DNA of 64,000 bases from Pseudodesulfovibrio nedwellii (lineage in GTDB: Bacteria; Desulfobacterota; Desulfovibrionia; Desulfovibrionales; Desulfovibrionaceae): positions 3,698,063 through 3,762,062 of the forward strand of contig NZ_AP026709.1 in NCBI RefSeq assembly GCF_027923765.1, in the 5' to 3' direction. This document shows, piece by piece, positions 21,292-30,207 of the stretch. A program made the position numbers and the translations under genes. The notes beneath the pieces were generated by a model that did no database searches, was not told where the DNA came from, and saw nothing but the letters and a program-made list of their open reading frames with translations. Position 1 is the first letter of the stretch, and each line of letters opens with the position of its first letter.

Positions 21292-22062
21292 TTGAAAAAG
21301 TTCAGGGGTGTCTTCCTCAAAAATGATAAAGAGATTGGCCTCATGCGTGAGGCCAATCGCATTGTTTCCACCATTCTTGATGAGTTGGCAGAGAACGTCA
21401 AACCTGGCGTTTCCACCATGCTTTTTGAGGATATATGTCGATCCATGTGCGACCAATATGGCGTACGTCCGGCATTTTTAGGGTACCAAGGTTTTCCTTT
21501 TGCCCTATGTTGTTCAGTGAATGAAGAGATTGTGCACGGCTTTCCTTCCAAGGAACGCATTCTGAATGAAGGCGACATTGTCAGTGTTGACATGGGCGTT
21601 GTGTACGAAGGGTTTTACGGTGATTCTGCTCGGACCTTTGCGGTAGGAGCGGTTTCTGACGAAGCGAAAAAGCTTATGGACGTAACCCGAGAGTCTCTTT
21701 ATAAGGGTATTGAGAAAGCCGTTCCTGGAAACAACTTGTATGATATCTCCGCGGCAATACAGTCATACGTTGAAGGGTTCGGTTTTGGTATAGTTCGTCG
21801 TTTTGTAGGACACGGGATCGGAAGTCATCTTCATGAGAAGCCTGAGATCCCCAATTTCGTTCCCAAGGGCATGCCCGGCGTTCCTCTTAAAGCCGGTATG
21901 GTGCTTGCCATTGAGCCGATGGTCACGGTTGGGAGCCACGAAGTTGAAGTTCTAGAGGATAAATGGACAGCGGTGACAAAGGATAGGAAACTGTCTGCTC
22001 ACTTTGAGCACACCATTGCCATTACCTCCGATGGACCGATGATATTGAGTTTGTCGGATTAG
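21292..22062 (+). CDS. map: Methionine aminopeptidase, type I
   Basis: This enzyme removes the initiator methionine from new proteins. The five metal ligands are D100, D111, H174, E208 and E239, and H82 is the substrate-binding histidine. The start is TTG, two bases after the secY stop. The first in-frame ATG, at residue 18, would cut into the conserved N-terminal helix, so TTG is preferred. The length of 256 is typical of the type Ia class without an N-terminal extension. Confidence 0.95.
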   Translation: MKKFRGVFLKNDKEIGLMREANRIVSTILDELAENVKPGVSTMLFEDICRSMCDQYGVRPAFLGYQGFPFALCCSVNEEIVHGFPSKERILNEGDIVSVDMGVVYEGFYGDSARTFAVGAVSDEAKKLMDVTRESLYKGIEKAVPGNNLYDISAAIQSYVEGFGFGIVRRFVGHGIGSHLHEKPEIPNFVPKGMPGVPLKAGMVLAIEPMVTVGSHEVEVLEDKWTAVTKDRKLSAHFEHTIAITSDGPMILSLSD

Positions 22063-22192
22063 CTCCCATGGAGATGGGCAAATTTAGACTTGCTTATTGT
22101 CGTAAAACGCTGTAGAAAACACAGCTTCGTTTAAAAGGCCACCCCCGAATTGGGGGCATAGGCATTATTGTATTCAGACAATGGAGATGGTC

Positions 22193-22306
22193 ATGAAAGT
22201 AAGACCTTCTGTTAAGAAAATGTGTTCCAAGTGCAAAGTAATCAGGCGCAACGGTGTCCTGCGGGTGATCTGTGAGAACCCACGGCATAAGCAGCGTCAA
22301 GGATAG
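22193..22306 (+). CDS. rpmJ: Ribosomal protein L36, zinc-binding form
   Basis: A 37-codon gene begins [19 protein letters not shown]. Its zinc ligands C11, C14, C27 and H32 are all present, so this is the zinc form. GGAG at 22183-22186 places the start at 22193; an in-frame ATG at 22181 would add four residues. It lies between map and rpsM as usual, without infA. Upstream a CCCCC-GAATT-GGGGG repeat occurs at 22142-22156. Confidence 0.95.
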   Translation: MKVRPSVKKMCSKCKVIRRNGVLRVICENPRHKQRQG

Positions 22307-22318
22307 AGGGAAATAACT

Positions 22319-22690
22319 ATGGCACGTATTGCTGGTGTTGATCTGCCGAAGAACAAGCGCATTGATGTTGCGCTGACGTACATTTACGGCATCGGCCGGA
22401 CCATGGCCCTGCAGATTCTCGATACCACGAAAGTGGACTGGAAGACCAACAGTGATAATCTCACTGCTGATGAAGTCAGCCAGATTCGTCTCGAGATTGA
22501 AAACAACTACAAAGTTGAAGGTGATCTTCGTCGTGAGATCACTACCAACATCAAACGTTTGATGGACATCGGCTGCTACCGCGGTCTGCGCCATCGTCGC
22601 GGTCTGCCCGTTCGCGGTCAGAAATCCAAGACCAACGCTCGTACCCGTAAGGGCCCCCGTCGTTCTGTCATGGGCCGCAAGAAGAAATAA
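22319..22690 (+). CDS. rpsM: Ribosomal protein S13
   Basis: S13 makes contacts with the 50S subunit and with tRNA in the P site. The 123 residues begin [26 protein letters not shown] and end in a basic tail with [16 protein letters not shown]. It begins 12 bases after rpmJ and heads the alpha-operon part of the block. Confidence 0.97.
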   Translation: MARIAGVDLPKNKRIDVALTYIYGIGRTMALQILDTTKVDWKTNSDNLTADEVSQIRLEIENNYKVEGDLRREITTNIKRLMDIGCYRGLRHRRGLPVRGQKSKTNARTRKGPRRSVMGRKKK

Positions 22691-22716
22691 GTACGCGACA
22701 TCGCGAAATATCGTTT

Positions 22717-22731
22717 ACTGTCTGAGACAGT
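22717..22731 (+). other. Small hairpin in the rpsM-rpsK spacer
   Basis: ACTGTC and GACAGT enclose a three-base loop within the 80-base rpsM-rpsK gap. No T tract follows. In this otherwise tightly packed block such a spacer is long, and it may matter for RNA processing or regulation, but nothing more can be read from it. Confidence 0.4.
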
Positions 22732-22770
22732 GAGCGTTAAATAGACATTTATTCAACGGAGATTAAGGCA

Positions 22771-23157
22771 ATGGCTAAACCCCGTCGATCTGGGAAGAAG
22801 AAAGAGAAGAAGAACATTCCCGTCGGGATTGCCCACGTCAAAGCCACGTTCAATAACACGATCGTGACTTTCACAGACGTCAAGGGTAATGTCGTCAGTT
22901 GGGCTTCCGCAGGCGCTCATTTCAAGGGCTCCCGCAAGTCCACTCCTTTCGCGGCACAGATGGCAGCTGAATCCGCCGCCAAGCGCGCTCAGGATTCCGG
23001 TATGCGTACCGTCGGCATCTACGTCAAGGGCCCCGGCTCTGGACGTGAGGCCGCTATGCGCGCCATCAACAACGCAGGCTTCAAGGTTACCTTCATTCGG
23101 GATATCACTCCGATTCCCCACAATGGTTGCCGTCCGCCTAAACGCCGCAGGGTCTAA
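22771..23157 (+). CDS. rpsK: Ribosomal protein S11
   Basis: S11 lies on the 30S platform and contacts mRNA near the exit. The 128 residues contain the conserved [15 protein letters not shown] and [24 protein letters not shown] segments. The N-terminus is basic ([11 protein letters not shown]). It starts 80 bases after rpsM, and rpsD follows after 15 bases. Confidence 0.97.
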   Translation: MAKPRRSGKKKEKKNIPVGIAHVKATFNNTIVTFTDVKGNVVSWASAGAHFKGSRKSTPFAAQMAAESAAKRAQDSGMRTVGIYVKGPGSGREAAMRAINNAGFKVTFIRDITPIPHNGCRPPKRRRV

Positions 23158-23172
23158 TTAAGGAGAAGTATC

Positions 23173-23799
23173 GTGGCAAGATATACTCAAGCAAAATGCA
23201 AGCTGTGCCGTCGCGAGGGAGAAAAGCTCTTCCTCAAGGGCGATCGCTGCTACACCGATAAGTGCGCTTACGAAAAGCGTCCATACCCACCGGGACATTC
23301 CGGCCGCATGCGTCACAAGATGAGCGATTACGCCATCCAGTTGCGCGAAAAGCAGAAGGTTCGTCGCATGTACGGCGTTCTGGAAGGCCAGTTCCGTATG
23401 TACTACCATCGTGCCGACGGCATGAAGGGCGTCACCGGTCATAATCTGTTGATGCTCCTCGAACGCCGTCTTGACAACGTGATCTATCGTCTTGGCTATG
23501 CCAATTCACGTGATCAGGCTCGTCAGTTGGTTCGTCATGGTATCTTCAAGCTCAATGGCCGACGTGTGAACATTCCGTCCATGCAGGTTCAGTCTGAGGA
23601 CGTCATTGAAGTCCGTGAAGAAGCCCGCAAGATCCCCGTGATCAATGAAGCTCAGGAAGTCATTGCCCGCCGCGGTTGCCCTGAGTGGTTGGAATCTGAC
23701 GGTGCCAACTTCAAGGGCACGGTTAAGGCCATGCCGAGCCGGGAAGATATACAGTTCCCGATCAACGAGCAGCTTATTGTCGAATTGTACTCCAAGTAA
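23173..23799 (+). CDS. rpsD: Ribosomal protein S4, zinc-binding form
   Basis: S4 is a primary assembly protein of the 30S subunit and, in E. coli, the repressor of the alpha operon. This copy has cysteines at 9, 12, 26 and 31, the zinc-binding type. The S4 RNA-binding domain is at about residues 98-160. The start is GTG after AAGGAG, and the length is 208. rpoA follows 12 bases later. Confidence 0.97.
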   Translation: MARYTQAKCKLCRREGEKLFLKGDRCYTDKCAYEKRPYPPGHSGRMRHKMSDYAIQLREKQKVRRMYGVLEGQFRMYYHRADGMKGVTGHNLLMLLERRLDNVIYRLGYANSRDQARQLVRHGIFKLNGRRVNIPSMQVQSEDVIEVREEARKIPVINEAQEVIARRGCPEWLESDGANFKGTVKAMPSREDIQFPINEQLIVELYSK

Positions 23800-23811
23800 A
23801 TAGGGGACTTC

Positions 23812-24852
23812 ATGCTTATTGAGAACGGCGACAAACTCATCAACACCCGCAATTGGAGCGAACTGGTCAAGCCCGAGAAATTGGTGCGCGATCTCAAGTC
23901 CTCTGAGATGTACGGTAAATTCATCTGTGAACCTTTGGAGCGTGGTTATGCTACCACTATTGGTAACGCCATGCGCCGGGTTCTTCTTTCCTCCATGCAG
24001 GGGTGTGCCATTGTGTCCGCCTCCATTGAGGGAGTGCAGCATGAGTTCACCACCGTACCTGGTGTTCTTGAGGACATGACCGAGGTCGTGCTGAACATGA
24101 AACTTGTTCGTATGGCAATGACCACGGACGAGCCTCAGCGCTTGACACTTGAAGCTAACAAGAAGGGCCAGGTTACGGCTGGCATGATTCAGGAAAATCA
24201 GAACGTCACTGTTTTGAACAAGGATCAGCTCATTGCTACCCTGACCGAGAACCGTAGCTTCAAGATGGAGTTGGAAGTCCGCATGGGCAAGGGCTATGTC
24301 CCTGCTGATATGCACGAAGGACTGACCGACGAAATCGGCTCCATGATCCTCGACGCCAGTTACTCCCCAGTCAAGAAGGTCGCGTACGCCGTCGAACAGG
24401 CGCGTGTCGGCCAGATGACCAACTACGACAAGCTCATTCTCGAGGTCTGGACCGATGGTTCGGTTTCCCCCGAGGATGCCTGTGCATACAGTGCCAAGAT
24501 CCTGAAAGAGCAATTGTCTGTCTTCATTAACTTCGATGAACTCTCATCAGAGACTCAGGAAGAAGAAGATGATGCAATTGATCTGAACCCGAACCTCTTC
24601 AAGTCCATTGATGAACTCGAACTTTCAGTTCGTGCCACCAACTGCTTGAAGGCCGCTAACATTCAGTTGGTTGGTGAACTGGTTCAACGTACCGAACAGG
24701 CCATGTTGAAGACCAAGAACTTTGGTCGTAAATCCTTGGACGAGATCCGTCGCGTTCTGGATGCCATGACTTTGAAGTTCGGTATGACGGTTGAGGATTT
24801 TGACAAGAAATACCAGGAATGGTTGAAGAGGAAAGAGAAAAATGAGGCATAG
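23812..24852 (+). CDS. rpoA: RNA polymerase subunit alpha
   Basis: The alpha subunit starts polymerase assembly and contacts upstream promoter DNA and activators. The N-terminal dimerisation domain covers about residues 1-240, with the [17 protein letters not shown] motif. An acidic linker ([14 protein letters not shown]) leads to the C-terminal domain, with the [14 protein letters not shown] helix-hairpin-helix. The protein has 346 residues. Its last bases overlap the rplQ start by 11. Confidence 0.98.
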   Translation: MLIENGDKLINTRNWSELVKPEKLVRDLKSSEMYGKFICEPLERGYATTIGNAMRRVLLSSMQGCAIVSASIEGVQHEFTTVPGVLEDMTEVVLNMKLVRMAMTTDEPQRLTLEANKKGQVTAGMIQENQNVTVLNKDQLIATLTENRSFKMELEVRMGKGYVPADMHEGLTDEIGSMILDASYSPVKKVAYAVEQARVGQMTNYDKLILEVWTDGSVSPEDACAYSAKILKEQLSVFINFDELSSETQEEEDDAIDLNPNLFKSIDELELSVRATNCLKAANIQLVGELVQRTEQAMLKTKNFGRKSLDEIRRVLDAMTLKFGMTVEDFDKKYQEWLKRKEKNEA

Positions 24853-25363
24853 AAAGTCAGGCCGTAAACTGAATCGGACCAATACTCATCGTGCCGCCAT
24901 GTTTAAAAACATGGCCCGCGCACTGCTGACTTACGAGCAGATTCGCACGACTGAACCTAAGGCCAAGGAACTCCGGAGCATTGTTGATAAGCTTATCACT
25001 TTGGCTCTGCGTAACGACTTGCATGCACGTCGTCAGGCTTACAAGGTCCTCGGTAGCCATCAGATGGTCCAGCGTCTCTTTGACGAGATCGGTCCTCGCT
25101 TTGAAGGTGGTACGGGTGGTTACACTCGTATTATTAAACTCTCCCAGCCCCGTAAGGGTGACTGCGCGCCTATGGTCATCATTGAATTGACCAAGTTGGC
25201 CGTAGAAGCTCCGGCTGAGAAAGAAGAAAAGCCTGCCAAAGAAGAGAAGAAGGCTGCTCCGAAGAAGAAGGCTGCTCCTAAGAAGGCTGCTGCCAAGAAA
25301 GAAGAAAAGGTTGAAGAGAAGCCTGCTGAAGAAGCTGCTTCTGAAGAAACCGAAGATAAGTAA
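24842..25363 (+). CDS. rplQ: Ribosomal protein L17 with a charged C-terminal tail
   Basis: Residues 1-121 are a standard L17, a 50S protein near the tunnel exit, beginning [17 protein letters not shown]. Residues 122-173 are an extra low-complexity tail made almost only of K, E, A and P, first basic and then acidic. L17 proteins usually end near residue 120-130. The tail resembles flexible histone-like tails, but no function can be read from it. The gene overlaps rpoA and ends the block. Confidence 0.95.
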   Translation: MRHRKSGRKLNRTNTHRAAMFKNMARALLTYEQIRTTEPKAKELRSIVDKLITLALRNDLHARRQAYKVLGSHQMVQRLFDEIGPRFEGGTGGYTRIIKLSQPRKGDCAPMVIIELTKLAVEAPAEKEEKPAKEEKKAAPKKKAAPKKAAAKKEEKVEEKPAEEAASEETEDK

Positions 25364-25370
25364 TATTAAA

Positions 25371-25400
25371 AAGGGCAGGTCAATGACCTGCCCTTTTTTT
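25371..25400 (+). terminator. Terminator of the ribosomal-rpoA block
   Basis: The arms AAGGGCAGGTC and GACCTGCCCTT flank a short loop and end in a run of seven T, just after the rplQ stop. This is a strong rho-independent terminator. Confidence 0.9.
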
Positions 25401-25442
25401 GGTTTTATCTATAGATGATTTCAATCATAAGGATAGATGGAA

Positions 25443-26330
25443 ATGGACGTTCGTAAGCTTGAAGCATTTTGCAGGGTGTATGAATTGCAGAGTTTCTCCA
25501 AGGCAGGCGAAGCCATGTTTTTGTCTCAGCCAACCATTAGTTCCCATGTAGCAAATCTCGAAGAAGAGCTTGGCGTTAAGTTTTTCGACAGGCTGGGGCG
25601 CAAGGTTATGCCTACCCAAGCCGGAGATGTTCTCTATGGGAGTGCGACAAAAATTTTTGCGAATCTGGATCGTGCCAAGGCATCGATTGAGATGTTGCGA
25701 GACAGAGTTGTAGGGGATCTTGGCATCGGTTGTAGTACGATTCCTTCCCTGACTCTTTTGCCGGAGTTATTGGCTGGTTTTTCCCGGAAATATCCTGAAG
25801 TGAGTTTTTCTGTACATACACATGATTCTTCCGAGGTTCTCAAGCGGGTGCTTTCTGGAGAATGGCCTATAGGTATTGTTGGTCAAAAACCAGAAGAGGC
25901 CGAACTTGTTGCGCATCATATTGCGGACGATGAGATAATGGTCGTAGCAGCACAGGGAGCATCATGGCTGCCAGGTAAGGGACCTGTTTCACTTGCTCAA
26001 GCTGCTTCTCTGCCTTGGATTATGCGAGAACGGGGTTCTGCTACCCGGCGAGTCTTGGAAAAGGCTTTAGAGGGCGTTGGGAAAAATGTTCAGGACCTTC
26101 TTGTACGCTGTCAGGTTGAAGGAACGTCGGAGAGTCTTGCCCATGCAGCCCATGGTGTAGGTATCTGCTTTACATCAAGGTTGGTCGCGGAAGATATGAT
26201 TTCACGCGGAGTGTTGACTGCTTTAGATATACAAGAGCTTTCAGGGACAAGACAGTTTTACCTCGTGTATCACCGTGGCCGTCATATGTTTCCTGCCCTG
26301 AAAGCATTTGTTGACTTCAATACCAAGTAG
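25443..26330 (+). CDS. LysR-family transcriptional regulator
   Basis: This is a LysR-type regulator of 295 residues. The N-terminal winged helix-turn-helix occupies about residues 1-60 (LEAFCRVYELQSFSKAGEAM, then LSQPTISSHVANLEEELG). A substrate-binding domain of periplasmic-binding-protein type follows, at about residues 90-290. The ATG at 25443 begins MDVRKLEAF and has a normal 9-base gap from AAGGA; the ATG at 25437 is too close. The neighbour on the right is convergent mqnA, so the target is not shown by context. A role in sulfur or selenium metabolism is possible for this subtype but is not shown here. Confidence 0.9.
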   Translation: MDVRKLEAFCRVYELQSFSKAGEAMFLSQPTISSHVANLEEELGVKFFDRLGRKVMPTQAGDVLYGSATKIFANLDRAKASIEMLRDRVVGDLGIGCSTIPSLTLLPELLAGFSRKYPEVSFSVHTHDSSEVLKRVLSGEWPIGIVGQKPEEAELVAHHIADDEIMVVAAQGASWLPGKGPVSLAQAASLPWIMRERGSATRRVLEKALEGVGKNVQDLLVRCQVEGTSESLAHAAHGVGICFTSRLVAEDMISRGVLTALDIQELSGTRQFYLVYHRGRHMFPALKAFVDFNTK

Positions 26331-26350
26331 TTCATCCACTACGGGATGAA
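26331..26350. other. Inverted repeat between two convergent stops
   Basis: TTCATCC and GGATGAA flank a six-base loop. The repeat starts just after the LysR stop and contains the mqnA stop codon. No clear T tract follows on either strand, so it may be a weak bidirectional terminator or a 3' end structure. Confidence 0.4.
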
Positions 26351-27163
26351 ATGCAATTCAGGTATAGCGTTGATCAGGCCATTTTTTTTGAGATGTGAGT
26401 AGAAAAGAGTGAGACCATCAATTTCATCTTTGGCAAGATCATAGACTAGCCCGTTAAAGTACGAACACATTTCTTTATCGGATAAGCAACTTTCATTTGC
26501 TGCCAGTGTGCACATTTGCTGGATGTTTTTTACACCCCAATCTTTGGCTTCGATCAGTTTGCTAACAGCATCCATGAGCGTTTTTTTTGATGCTTCCCAG
26601 CTTTCTCGTTGAACAATCCAAACTCCGAAAATAAAAGGCAATCCTGTGAGCTCCCGCCAAGCCTCGCCTAGATCAATTCTGTGCGGATAATCAGGGTGGA
26701 ATCGCAGGTTTAATGCTTCGTCTCCAATGGCCAATATGGCGTCTGGCCGTTCTCCTTTTTCGAGAGTTGCCGTTGCATTACCTGTGGTGTAGCCGGTTTC
26801 AATTTTCCAGAGTTCGTTTTGCAATACAGAGAGTAAGGCTGCCGAAGTATGCGTTTGTGAACTCACCAAAATTGTTTTTTCCTGAAGTTCTTCTACTGGA
26901 TACCGACTTAAAAGGAGAACGCTTTGGACAGGGCCGCGACTTCCGATAGCAATATTGGGTACGAGATAATATTTTTCTGGGTGGCGAGCATATTCAATGG
27001 AAGAGGCCGCTGAAATATCCAGTTTGCCGTCGTCCATGAGGTTATTTAATGCAGCCGGTGGTCCTGATTGTATCTGAAAGTCGTTGGTAATCAGGCCTGA
27101 TTCCAATGGATGATAAATAGGCAGAACGTTGAGATAGCCGATTTTTCCAAGCTGAATGGACAT
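26339..27163 (-). CDS. mqnA: Chorismate dehydratase of the futalosine pathway
   Basis: MqnA removes water from chorismate to give 3-enolpyruvylbenzoate, the first step of futalosine-dependent menaquinone synthesis. The 274-residue protein has the family start GKIGYLNVLPIYHPLE, the segment ISAASSIEYARHPEKY, and GLPFIFGVWIV in the second lobe of the periplasmic-binding-protein fold. The ATG at 27163 overlaps the mqnC stop (TAATG); an upstream TTG at 27169 is possible but less likely. It is the last gene of the tetR-mqnE-mqnC-mqnA run. Confidence 0.93.
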   Translation of the reverse strand: MSIQLGKIGYLNVLPIYHPLESGLITNDFQIQSGPPAALNNLMDDGKLDISAASSIEYARHPEKYYLVPNIAIGSRGPVQSVLLLSRYPVEELQEKTILVSSQTHTSAALLSVLQNELWKIETGYTTGNATATLEKGERPDAILAIGDEALNLRFHPDYPHRIDLGEAWRELTGLPFIFGVWIVQRESWEASKKTLMDAVSKLIEAKDWGVKNIQQMCTLAANESCLSDKEMCSYFNGLVYDLAKDEIDGLTLFYSHLKKNGLINAIPELHFIP

Positions 27164-28245
27164 TAACAATTCTCCAGAACGGTGTAATCCATGGACCGTT
27201 GTTTTGGTAAGAACCCGGCAGCCGTGACGAGACGATTGATTTCTTCACGTGAAAGCCGAAATGAAATGCCGGCTGCTTTAACAACATTTTCTTCGAGCAT
27301 GGTTGACCCGAAGTCATTACCACCAAAATATAGGGCAAGCTGGGCGATCTTTGGCCCCATTGTTACCCATGAAACCTGGATGTTATCCACGTTGTCGAGC
27401 ACAATACGGGAAACTGCCAGAAGTCGTAAGTATTCGATACTTGTCAGTTTTCGGCAGTGGGGAAGTTCGGTGTGATCCGGTTGAAAAGTCCACGGAATAA
27501 ATGCTGTGAAGCCACCTGTACGGTCCTGTGTCTCGCGCACGGCGAAGAGATGCTGCAACCGTTGCACCGGAGTTTCTTCGTGACCGAACATCATGGTTGC
27601 GGTGGTTTTTAATCCCTGATTATGTGCTTCTTCCATGACATTGAGCCATTGAGTTGCGGGACATTTGTTCGGTGCGACTTTTGATCTGACTTCGTCCACG
27701 AGAATTTCTGCGCCCCCACCAGGGATTGAGTCCAGCCCAGCTTTATGCAGGCGATCAATAACTTTGGCAATTGGGATATCTTCCATTTCACTCCAGAATA
27801 CAATTTCTGGCGGTGAAAAAGCGTGGATGTGGACTTTGTAATTCTTTTTAATATATCGAAGCATGTCCTCGTACCATGTCAGCGGCAGATCAGGGTGGTG
27901 GCCTCCCTGCATGAGAATTTGTGTGCCTCCGAGATCAAGTGTCTCCTGGATTTTGTCCCCGATTTCTTCATACGTCAGCACATAACCGCCGTCTTCGCCT
28001 GGTTCGCGATAAAAAGCGCAGAATTTGCAGCAACACACGCATACGTTGGAATAGTTGATGTTGCGGTCTACCACATAAGTAACGATCGGATCAGGATGCT
28101 TTGTTAATCTGACATGGTGGGCCAACCGCCCGAGGTCATGGAAATCAGCTTTTTCATAAAGACACTGGGCTTCGTAAAAATCAATACGTTTACCACTCAG
28201 AACTTTCTCAAAAATATCTTCAAGTCTGCACATATTTTTACTCAC
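27163..28245 (-). CDS. mqnC: Cyclic dehypoxanthinylfutalosine synthase, radical SAM
   Basis: MqnC is a radical SAM enzyme that cyclises dehypoxanthinylfutalosine in menaquinone synthesis. The iron-sulfur cluster motif is C69-x3-C73-x2-C76, and two further cysteines (C71, C72) fall inside it. Conserved blocks include MQGGHHPDLPLTWYEDML and SIPGGGAEILVDEVR. The length of 360 is typical. The start may be GTG at 28245 or ATG at 28233; neither has a strong ribosome binding site. mqnA is translationally coupled downstream. Confidence 0.94.
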   Translation of the reverse strand: MSKNMCRLEDIFEKVLSGKRIDFYEAQCLYEKADFHDLGRLAHHVRLTKHPDPIVTYVVDRNINYSNVCVCCCKFCAFYREPGEDGGYVLTYEEIGDKIQETLDLGGTQILMQGGHHPDLPLTWYEDMLRYIKKNYKVHIHAFSPPEIVFWSEMEDIPIAKVIDRLHKAGLDSIPGGGAEILVDEVRSKVAPNKCPATQWLNVMEEAHNQGLKTTATMMFGHEETPVQRLQHLFAVRETQDRTGGFTAFIPWTFQPDHTELPHCRKLTSIEYLRLLAVSRIVLDNVDNIQVSWVTMGPKIAQLALYFGGNDFGSTMLEENVVKAAGISFRLSREEINRLVTAAGFLPKQRSMDYTVLENC

Positions 28246-28326
28246 ATGGATAATACGTCATTTTTTCTTCTCCTGCGCAAATGCGGCCCACAAAATTGGG
28301 AAAGAGAAGGACAGGGGCTGAAGGTA

Positions 28327-29421
28327 TTAAATTTCGTTAAAAAAACCGTCGCGTTCTACGGGAGTGCAACCGCATCCCTTGATCATCTCGGTCAGTTCAG
28401 ATCGTGTCATTCCCTGTTCGGAAGTGGCTCCGGCTTCGTGACCTATTTTCTCTTCGACCACAGTGCCGTCGAAGTCGTCTGCACCGAATTTGAGGGCAGC
28501 CTGCGCTTGCTTTACTCCGAGCATCACCCAATAGGCCTTGATGTGTGGAATGTTATCAAGCATCAAGCGACTGATGGCTATGGCGCGTAATTCATCCAAT
28601 CCTGTCAGAGGATTTTCAATGGTTAACTGGCTGTTTTCAGTCAGGAAGGGCAGGGGAATAAAACAGGTGTAACCGCCGCCACGATCTTGGGATTCACGTA
28701 ATTGAATTAAATGATCTATGCGATCTTCAATGGATTCGATGTGACCGAAAAGCATGGTGCAGTTCGTTTTTAATCCCAGTGCGTGAGCTTCTTCGTGGAC
28801 AGCCAGCCATTCTTTGGCCGTGGATTTGCGGGGACAAATCTGTTCCCGTGTTTCGGGGGCGAATATTTCGGCACCGCCGCCAGGTAACATATCAAGCCCA
28901 GCGGTTTTGAGTCGAGTAAGTACTTCGTGTGTTGAAATATTTTCAAGTTGTGCGAAGTGCGCGATTTCAACAGCTGTGAAACATTTGAGGACAACCTCAG
29001 GCAGTCGTTCCTTGATGGCATTGAGAATATCTTCAAAATAATCCAGTTTGAGTTTTGGATGACAGCCACCGACAATGTGTATTTCACGTGGAGTCAGTGC
29101 GGCACTGTCTATTTTTGCAATGACATCTTCTTTGCTCAGTACGAAGCCGCCTTCCTGTCCCTCTTCACGTTGATAGGCACAGAATACGCAGCCATTGACA
29201 CATACGTTGGTGTAGTTGACGTGTTGGTTAACCACGTAGAATGCCTTGTCGCCGTGCAGTCGGGTACGGACCATATGGGCGAGCGCTCCTACAGCCAGTG
29301 GTTCAGGACATTCAAAAAGTTTGATGCCGTCTTCGAAACTCAGCCGTTCGCCGACCTCGACCTTGTCTCTAATGTCGGCAAGGCCCATGTTCGCATAATA
29401 ATCACTGTTGAATAGACGCAT
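28327..29421 (-). CDS. mqnE: Aminofutalosine synthase, radical SAM
   Basis: MqnE is the radical SAM enzyme that joins 3-enolpyruvylbenzoate to an adenosyl group to give aminofutalosine. The cluster motif is C74-x3-C78-x2-C81. The blocks HIVGGCHPKLKLDYFEDIL and LDMLPGGGAEIFAPETR separate it from its paralogue MqnC next door. The 364-residue length is normal. The ATG follows GGGAGAAGCA. It starts 14 bases after the tetR-type gene, so both share a transcript. Confidence 0.94.
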   Translation of the reverse strand: MRLFNSDYYANMGLADIRDKVEVGERLSFEDGIKLFECPEPLAVGALAHMVRTRLHGDKAFYVVNQHVNYTNVCVNGCVFCAYQREEGQEGGFVLSKEDVIAKIDSAALTPREIHIVGGCHPKLKLDYFEDILNAIKERLPEVVLKCFTAVEIAHFAQLENISTHEVLTRLKTAGLDMLPGGGAEIFAPETREQICPRKSTAKEWLAVHEEAHALGLKTNCTMLFGHIESIEDRIDHLIQLRESQDRGGGYTCFIPLPFLTENSQLTIENPLTGLDELRAIAISRLMLDNIPHIKAYWVMLGVKQAQAALKFGADDFDGTVVEEKIGHEAGATSEQGMTRSELTEMIKGCGCTPVERDGFFNEI

Positions 29422-29435
29422 TGCTTCTCCCGTAT

Positions 29436-30086
29436 TCAGGATGGATTACCCAGTCCACGCCGGAGAAAATCCGTTATGGCGCGGGCTTTGTTTTCCGTTG
29501 TTTGTTTGTCTGTGTCGTACAGGGTTATGGGGCCGTCCAGATATGGAACGGTGTGTGCCTGAAAAAAACGATCCATGATGGAATCCAGATGAAAAACTAC
29601 CATATCCGGATCAAGATCATTGCGAAGTTCGCCTGATTTCATGGCCGCAGTGACCAATGGTCGGAGATATTTTGTTGATCCCCGGCGTACTTCACTGAGA
29701 AATTTGTCGCGCATGGGGAAATTTTCTTGAAAGAGCATTTTCAGGTAAATTCGATAGATGTGCGGGTGTGCTTGTATGAAGTCCACGCCGGCCAACAGGC
29801 TTTTTTCTATGCGCTCGAAAAAGTCTTTGTCCGAGGTGGTCTCTCGGATATGTTTGAGAGGCTGTTTGAATTGATTGATTGCATGGCCGAATAAGTATTC
29901 AAAAAGTCCCTGCTTGTTGCCGAAATATTTGAATAACGAGCCTTTGGCAATACCGAGTCGTTTGACGATCCGGTTGATGCTGGCTTGATGATATCCATGC
30001 TCGGCGAATTCGGACGTGGCTTCGTTTAATACGCGCTCTCGTTTTTCGTCGGGCAGATTTTCAAAAGTTTTTGGGTTCTGTGTCAT
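29436..30086 (-). CDS. TetR-family regulator heading the menaquinone operon
   Basis: This is a TetR-type repressor of 216 residues. Its helix-turn-helix is near residues 34-57 (HQASINRIVKRLGIAKGSLFKYF), followed by a helical ligand-binding domain. The ATG at 30086 is preferred to the longer GTG-started frame at 30140, because the predicted transcript begins inside that extension. An inverted repeat at 30125-30140 overlaps the predicted transcription start. The gene is the first of a run with mqnE, mqnC and mqnA, with mqnD divergent. Control of itself and of menaquinone synthesis is therefore a sensible inference. The ligand is unknown. Confidence 0.9.
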   Translation of the reverse strand: MTQNPKTFENLPDEKRERVLNEATSEFAEHGYHQASINRIVKRLGIAKGSLFKYFGNKQGLFEYLFGHAINQFKQPLKHIRETTSDKDFFERIEKSLLAGVDFIQAHPHIYRIYLKMLFQENFPMRDKFLSEVRRGSTKYLRPLVTAAMKSGELRNDLDPDMVVFHLDSIMDRFFQAHTVPYLDGPITLYDTDKQTTENKARAITDFLRRGLGNPS

Positions 30087-30124
30087 ATGGTTACTCTTGA
30101 TTTCACCGCGTGGTTCGATTAGTG

Positions 30125-30140
30125 GTGACCAGGTGGTCAC
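30125..30140. promoter_or_regulatory. Palindromic operator for the TetR-type regulator
   Basis: GTGACCA and TGGTCAC are perfect 7-base arms around two central bases, a size and symmetry typical of TetR-family operators. The repeat lies 5 to 20 bases downstream of the minus-strand -10, so a bound protein would cover the start of its own transcript. It is also 68 bases upstream of the divergent mqnD. Confidence 0.65.
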
Positions 30141-30144
30141 TATC

Positions 30145-30171
30145 CTTATAAGGGGCGGTCTCGCCTGTCAA
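30145..30171 (-). promoter_or_regulatory. Promoter of the tetR-mqnECA operon
   Basis: On the minus strand TTGACA (30166-30171) and TATAAG (30145-30150) match the sigma-70 consensus 6/6 and 5/6 with a 15-base spacer. The spacer is slightly short. The start of transcription would fall near 30138, inside the palindrome, giving a leader of about 50 bases before the ATG at 30086. Confidence 0.6.
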
Positions 30172-30207
30172 TAGGAGTGAAGCTATTTTATATGCCAGGA
30201 GGCTTTC

